A DNA stretch of 64,000 bases from Microbulbifer elongatus. Lineage in GTDB: Bacteria; Pseudomonadota; Gammaproteobacteria; Pseudomonadales; Cellvibrionaceae. The notes beneath the pieces were generated by a model. It worked only from the letters and a program-made list of their open reading frames with translations, was not told where the DNA came from and searched no databases. The DNA is taken from assembly GCF_021165935.1 (NCBI RefSeq), contig NZ_CP088953.1:1369001-1433000 (forward strand), in the 5' to 3' direction. Made by a program: the position numbers and the translations under genes. Shown one piece after another: positions 60,289-64,000 of this stretch. Position 1 is the first letter of the stretch. Each line of letters begins with the position of its first letter.

Positions 60289-62229
60289 ATGAGTGCAAAG
60301 AAAAACCTCGCCCATCAGCTGATCGAACAGCATCTGATTCGCGGTAACATGACGCCAGGAGAAGAAGTCCAGTTAAAGATCGATCACACCCTCTGCCAGG
60401 ACGCCACGGGCACCATGGTCATGCTGGAATTTGAAGCGCTTGGGTTGCCGCAGGTCAAAACCGAGGTGTCTGCCCAGTATGTGGATCACAACCTGATCCA
60501 GTCGGATTTTAAAAATGCCGACGATCACCTTTTCCTGCGCAGCGCCAGCCGCAAATGGGGGATCTGGTTTTCCCGCCCCGGCAACGGTATCAGCCACGCG
60601 GTACATATGGCGTGTTTTGGCGTGCCGGGTAAAACCCTGTTGGGGTCCGACAGCCATACCTGCGCCGGCGGTGCCATGGGGATGCTTGCCATGGGCGCCG
60701 GCGGTCTGCAGGTCGCCCTGGCCATGGCCGGTAAACCTTTTTCCCTGGTGATGCCGGAAGTGGTGGGGGTGGAGGTCACCGGCAAATTGCCCCCATGGGT
60801 AAGTGCCAAGGATGTCATCCTGGAAATGCTGCGCCGTTACGACGTCAAGGGCGGGGTAAATAAGATCTTTGAATACTACGGCCCCGGGCTCGAGAATCTC
60901 ACCGCCATGGACCGCCACGTGATTGCCAATATGGGCCAGGAGATGGGTGCTACCGCCAGTGTGTTTCCCGCCGATGAAGCGGTACGTGCATTTCTCAAAC
61001 AGCAGGGGCGCGAGCAGGACTTCGTGGCGATGCAGGCGGAAGAGGGCGCCGACTACGATCACCACGACAGTATTGACCTGTCACAGCTGGAGCCCATGAT
61101 TGCCTGTCCCTCCAGCCCTGGCAATGTGGTGACGGTGCGCGAGGTCGCGGGCAAACCCATCTACCAGAGTTATATCGGCTCCTCCGCCAACCCCGGGCTG
61201 AGAGACTTCGTAGTGCCTGCGCAGATGCTGGAAGGCAAACAGATTCCAGAAGAAATTTCGCTGGATATCAATCCCACCAGCCGTCAGGTACTGGAAGAAC
61301 TGAGCCGCAGCGGTGACCTCAACCGGCTGTTGCTGGCGGGCGCGCGCCTGCATCAGACCGGCTGCAACGGTTGTATCGGAATGGGACAGGCACCGGCCTC
61401 CGATCGCATCAGCCTGCGCACCGTGCCGCGCAACTTCCCCGGCCGCTCCGGCACCAAAGAAGACCACGTGTACCTGTGCAGCCCGGAAACCGCCACTGCC
61501 AGCGCTCTATCCGGCAAGATCACCGATCCCCGCGACATGGAGATGGAATACCCGACGTTTACCGAGCCGGACACACTGACCGATATGCGCCCGCTGATGC
61601 TGGCACCGGAAGATCGCTCGAACGAAATTCCGGTGGAGCTGGAAAAAGGTCCGAATATTCAACCACTGCCGGACTTCGACGCTGTGCCAGAACAACTGTC
61701 TGGCCCAATACTGCTCAAAACCGGCGACAATGTTTCCACCGATGAAATATTGCCAGCGGGTACCGATATCCTGCCGCTGCGGTCGAATATTCCGGCCATC
61801 AGTCACTACACCTTTTCCCGCATTGATGAAACCTTCTATGCGCGGGCCAAGAAGCACGCCGGCGACTGCTTTGTCATCGGAGGTGAAAATTATGGCCAGG
61901 GTTCCAGTCGCGAACACGCCGCCATTACTCCGCGCTATCTCGGCGTGCGGGCCGTGATTGCCGTTTCCATGGCCCGCATCCACCGCCGCAACCTGATCAA
62001 CTTCGGTGTGGTGCCTTTACTGTTTAAAAAGCCGGAAGATCTGGTGCGTCTCAATCAGGGCGATATGCTGAAAATCGATGACTTGCCGAAGCAATTGCAG
62101 AATGGGCGGGATATCGAAATACAGGTTACCGGCGGCAAGGCACTGACCGTCACCCATAATATGAGTGAAGACGAAGTCGCCACGGTGATTGCCGGTGGGT
62201 TGATCAATGAGGTGCGGGACAGCCACTGA
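60289..62229 (+). CDS. Aconitate hydratase (Aquifex-type aconitase)
   Basis: A 646-residue enzyme that interconverts citrate and isocitrate in the TCA cycle with a [4Fe-4S] cluster. The ATG at 60289 has AAGGAGCAGGGA directly before it; the frame is open 90 bases upstream into the previous gene. Recognisable blocks are LGSDSHTCAGGAMGML, HQTGCNGCIGMGQAP (Cys359, Cys362) and the C-terminal swivelling domain with NYGQGSSREHAAI. The motif normally GSCTN in aconitases reads YIGSSANPG here, so the usual third cluster cysteine is Ser299. This length and this variant fit the shorter putative aconitases first named from Aquifex rather than AcnA or AcnB. It is 29 bases downstream of the DUF748 gene. Confidence 0.87.
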   Translation: MSAKKNLAHQLIEQHLIRGNMTPGEEVQLKIDHTLCQDATGTMVMLEFEALGLPQVKTEVSAQYVDHNLIQSDFKNADDHLFLRSASRKWGIWFSRPGNGISHAVHMACFGVPGKTLLGSDSHTCAGGAMGMLAMGAGGLQVALAMAGKPFSLVMPEVVGVEVTGKLPPWVSAKDVILEMLRRYDVKGGVNKIFEYYGPGLENLTAMDRHVIANMGQEMGATASVFPADEAVRAFLKQQGREQDFVAMQAEEGADYDHHDSIDLSQLEPMIACPSSPGNVVTVREVAGKPIYQSYIGSSANPGLRDFVVPAQMLEGKQIPEEISLDINPTSRQVLEELSRSGDLNRLLLAGARLHQTGCNGCIGMGQAPASDRISLRTVPRNFPGRSGTKEDHVYLCSPETATASALSGKITDPRDMEMEYPTFTEPDTLTDMRPLMLAPEDRSNEIPVELEKGPNIQPLPDFDAVPEQLSGPILLKTGDNVSTDEILPAGTDILPLRSNIPAISHYTFSRIDETFYARAKKHAGDCFVIGGENYGQGSSREHAAITPRYLGVRAVIAVSMARIHRRNLINFGVVPLLFKKPEDLVRLNQGDMLKIDDLPKQLQNGRDIEIQVTGGKALTVTHNMSEDEVATVIAGGLINEVRDSH

Positions 62230-62280
62230 TTTTCCTCTTACCCGCTGACTGCACTTCCAGCCTCCCTGATGGGGCCAAGC

Positions 62281-62322
62281 GATGAACTGTGCGCCACCAC
62301 TGCGGGTGGCGCTAGGTTCATC
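62281..62322. repeat. Nested hairpin downstream of the aconitase gene
   Basis: gcgccacc-actgcg-ggtggcgc (62291-62312) is enclosed by gatgaac and gttcatc (62281-62287, 62316-62322). There is no T-run, so it may be a structural or rho-type signal rather than a simple terminator. Confidence 0.6.
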
Positions 62323-62420
62323 TACCGGTTCCGCCTCCATTGTGACGCATCCGGCGTTCCCCTCCCCCCGTCCTGCTTCCCATTGAAGTGCCATGGGCCT
62401 TGCCCTAATCTGGTGCGGCT

Positions 62421-62453
62421 CTTGACGTTAACGTAAACGTTTCCTGCGTCAAG
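62421..62453. promoter_or_regulatory. Palindromic site upstream of the last TonB receptor
   Basis: CTTGACG and CGTCAAG form a perfect 7-bp inverted repeat around gttaacgtaaacgtttcc, which itself resembles LacI-family operators (AACGTTTACGTT-like). It lies about 75 bases before the receptor start. Confidence 0.45.
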
Positions 62454-62526
62454 GGTGACAACCAAATGGCAAAAATAAATAGAAACATTCATCCCAGTTA
62501 ACTTAAAAATAATAGGACGGGACTCT

Positions 62527-64000
62527 ATGAATAATGTCAATAAAAATGCACTTTCGTTCGCCGTAGCCGCTGCGATGCTGATTCCGGCAGGCCCGGCAAT
62601 GGCGCAGTCTGATGAAGAGAACACCAATAACGATCAACAGGTGATTGAAGAAGTCATCGCCACCGGTACCCGCAAAGAAGGCGTATCCCCCACGGAAACC
62701 CTGTCACCGGTAGACGTGGTCGGTGGCGCCAACTTGTCCGAGCAGGGCAGTTTTGATCTCACCGACTCTCTCTCCAAAGTCGCCCCCTCATTTAATACCC
62801 AGCGCTTCCCCATCGCAGACGGCACCGCCTTTATCCGCCCGGTCACCCTGCGCAACCTGTCGCCGGATCAGACGCTGGTGCTGGTTAACGGCACCCGTCG
62901 CCACCGCTCCGCGCTGGTCAACCTGCAGCTGGCTCCGCTGGGTACCAACAACCAGGGTTCGCAGGCGGTAGATTTTTCCGCAATCCCGTCCGCCGCCATT
63001 GAGCGTGTGGAAGTCCTGCGAGATGGCGCATCGGCCCAGTACGGCTCCGATGCCATTGCCGGGGTAGTAAACGTTATCCTGAAAGACGATGCCGAGGGCG
63101 TAAGCCTGAGCGCGCAGACCGGGGAATATTTTGAAGGGGATGGCACCCGCACCAGCCTTGCCGCCAACGCCGGCTTCGGCCTGGGCGACAGCGGCTTCGT
63201 GAACGCCACCGTAGAACACTCTACCGCGGACAAAACCTGGCGCGGCGCCGCGCGTCCGGATGCGGAATTTGTCGGCTCAGTAGTGGGCGTAGAGCAGGTG
63301 CCGCTGGATGGCCTGGGCCAGCGCTGGGGCGACCCGGAAGTAGAGATTACCAAGCTGTTCATCAACGCAGGTTTGGACCTGAATGACAGCACCGAGCTCT
63401 ACGGCAACTTCGGTTACTCCGATAACGCCACCATTTCCGACTTCTTCTACCGCGGCCCGGTACTGGACCCGGAATATGAATTCGCAGCGCGCGCGACCCT
63501 GCAGGCAGACGCAGACGGGGACTTTATGCCGGACAACGCGCCGATGGATCTGGTCAACAGTATCCTCGGTCAGAACCTGGACCCCGCCGACTACCTGGTG
63601 GCAGACAGCAACAGCCCCAGTGGCTACGTACTGCGCAACCCGATTTATACGCAGTTTCCCGGCGGCTACAACCCGCAGTTTGGTGCTGACATTGTGGATA
63701 TCTCCGCTGTGGTGGGCGCACGGGGCGAATTCGCCTCCGGCATGACCTGGGACCTGCGCGCACGCACCGCAGAGAACGAAGTGTCCTACGTACTGAAAGA
63801 CTCCATCAATCCCAGCCTGGGCCTGCTTTCTCCCACCACCTTCAACCCGGGTACGCTTACCCAGGAAGAAACCAGTGTGAACGCAGACTTCGTGCAGACG
63901 ATTGAAATGGCCGCACTGCCTACACCGCTGAACCTCGCGTTTGGTGCCGAATGGCGAGACGAGACCTACAACATTGGCGCCGGTGATGACGCTTCTATCG
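62527..64000 (+). CDS. TonB-dependent receptor, N-terminal part
   Basis: The first 491 codons of a receptor gene that continues beyond the right edge. The signal peptide ends at AMA-QSDE (about residue 27). A TonB box-like IEEVIATGTRKEG precedes the plug, with PVTLRNLSPDQTLVLVNGTR and RHRSALVNLQ, then IERVEVLRDGASAQYGSDAI and AGVVNVIL. Barrel strands follow. This plug type, with RNLSPDQTLVLVNGKRRH, is common in receptors of unknown or carbohydrate specificity in marine Proteobacteria. The start ATG 62527 is preceded by AATAGGACGGGACTCT. A probable operator is upstream. The cargo is not known. Confidence 0.92.
   Translation, partial: MNNVNKNALSFAVAAAMLIPAGPAMAQSDEENTNNDQQVIEEVIATGTRKEGVSPTETLSPVDVVGGANLSEQGSFDLTDSLSKVAPSFNTQRFPIADGTAFIRPVTLRNLSPDQTLVLVNGTRRHRSALVNLQLAPLGTNNQGSQAVDFSAIPSAAIERVEVLRDGASAQYGSDAIAGVVNVILKDDAEGVSLSAQTGEYFEGDGTRTSLAANAGFGLGDSGFVNATVEHSTADKTWRGAARPDAEFVGSVVGVEQVPLDGLGQRWGDPEVEITKLFINAGLDLNDSTELYGNFGYSDNATISDFFYRGPVLDPEYEFAARATLQADADGDFMPDNAPMDLVNSILGQNLDPADYLVADSNSPSGYVLRNPIYTQFPGGYNPQFGADIVDISAVVGARGEFASGMTWDLRARTAENEVSYVLKDSINPSLGLLSPTTFNPGTLTQEETSVNADFVQTIEMAALPTPLNLAFGAEWRDETYNIGAGDDASI

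Noticed and set aside
1..64000. tRNA, rRNA or complete insertion sequences
   Set aside because: No tRNA-like cloverleaf ends, ribosomal RNA signatures or transposase genes with terminal inverted repeats were seen.

Overview
This 64 kb window looks like chromosomal DNA of a marine, polysaccharide-degrading gammaproteobacterium, most likely Microbulbifer or a close relative in the Cellvibrionales. That assignment is an inference. It rests on a secreted AA10 lytic polysaccharide monooxygenase with a polyserine linker and CBM2, four TonB-dependent receptors, a SapC/cupin/tryptophan-halogenase set beside one receptor, an MvaT-type nucleoid protein, and sugar-acid catabolism genes. I saw no rRNA, tRNA, CRISPR array, intact insertion sequence or prophage.

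Layout. 1-4.2 kb: the start of a CurA-type reductase (minus strand), a sodium/alanine symporter and a secreted beta-propeller protein. 4.6-9.8 kb: a bactofilin, a protein made of two copies of a methyltransferase-like fold, then three translationally coupled genes: a MotA/TolQ/ZorA-like channel protein with a long helical tail, a ZorB/OmpA-like partner, and a cysteine-rich protein I do not recognise. This triad is the best candidate here for an undescribed molecular machine. 9.9-17.2 kb: an L,D-transpeptidase, a GH13 alpha-glucosidase next to a MalT-like activator, and the AA10-Ser-CBM2 enzyme. 17.5-24.0 kb: TonB receptor, SapC, JmjC-like cupin and flavin-dependent halogenase, all on one strand.

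24.4-33.4 kb holds ordinary housekeeping genes (hydrolase, glyoxalase II-like enzyme, DUF2799 lipoprotein, thioesterase, YgjP-like metallopeptidase, DUF2750, VOC, SDR, SLC13 carrier, CBS protein). The spaces between them carry six copies of a striking intergenic element. Each copy has long outer arms that differ between copies but pair within a copy, an inner hairpin with a GTCCCT/AGGGAC loop in most copies, and a core around CCATGGATGG. 34.1-39.0 kb: an MvaT-like protein, a lipoprotein of repeated DxNxDG units, and a TonB receptor.

39.2-51.3 kb is a coherent catabolic locus: SSS transporter, DgoA-type aldolase and DgoK-type kinase on the minus strand; DapA-like protein, enolase-superfamily dehydratase or cycloisomerase, IclR regulator and SDR on the plus strand; then a TonB receptor and a secreted BNR-4/ricin-like protein. 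A motif close to ATAATAGCAAC recurs at the promoters of all these units, which predicts one local regulon, probably controlled by the IclR protein. 51.6-64 kb: two flavin oxidoreductases, an 1859-residue AsmA/DUF748-type envelope protein with twelve regularly spaced cysteine pairs, an aconitase with a serine where the usual GSC cysteine sits, and the start of another TonB receptor.
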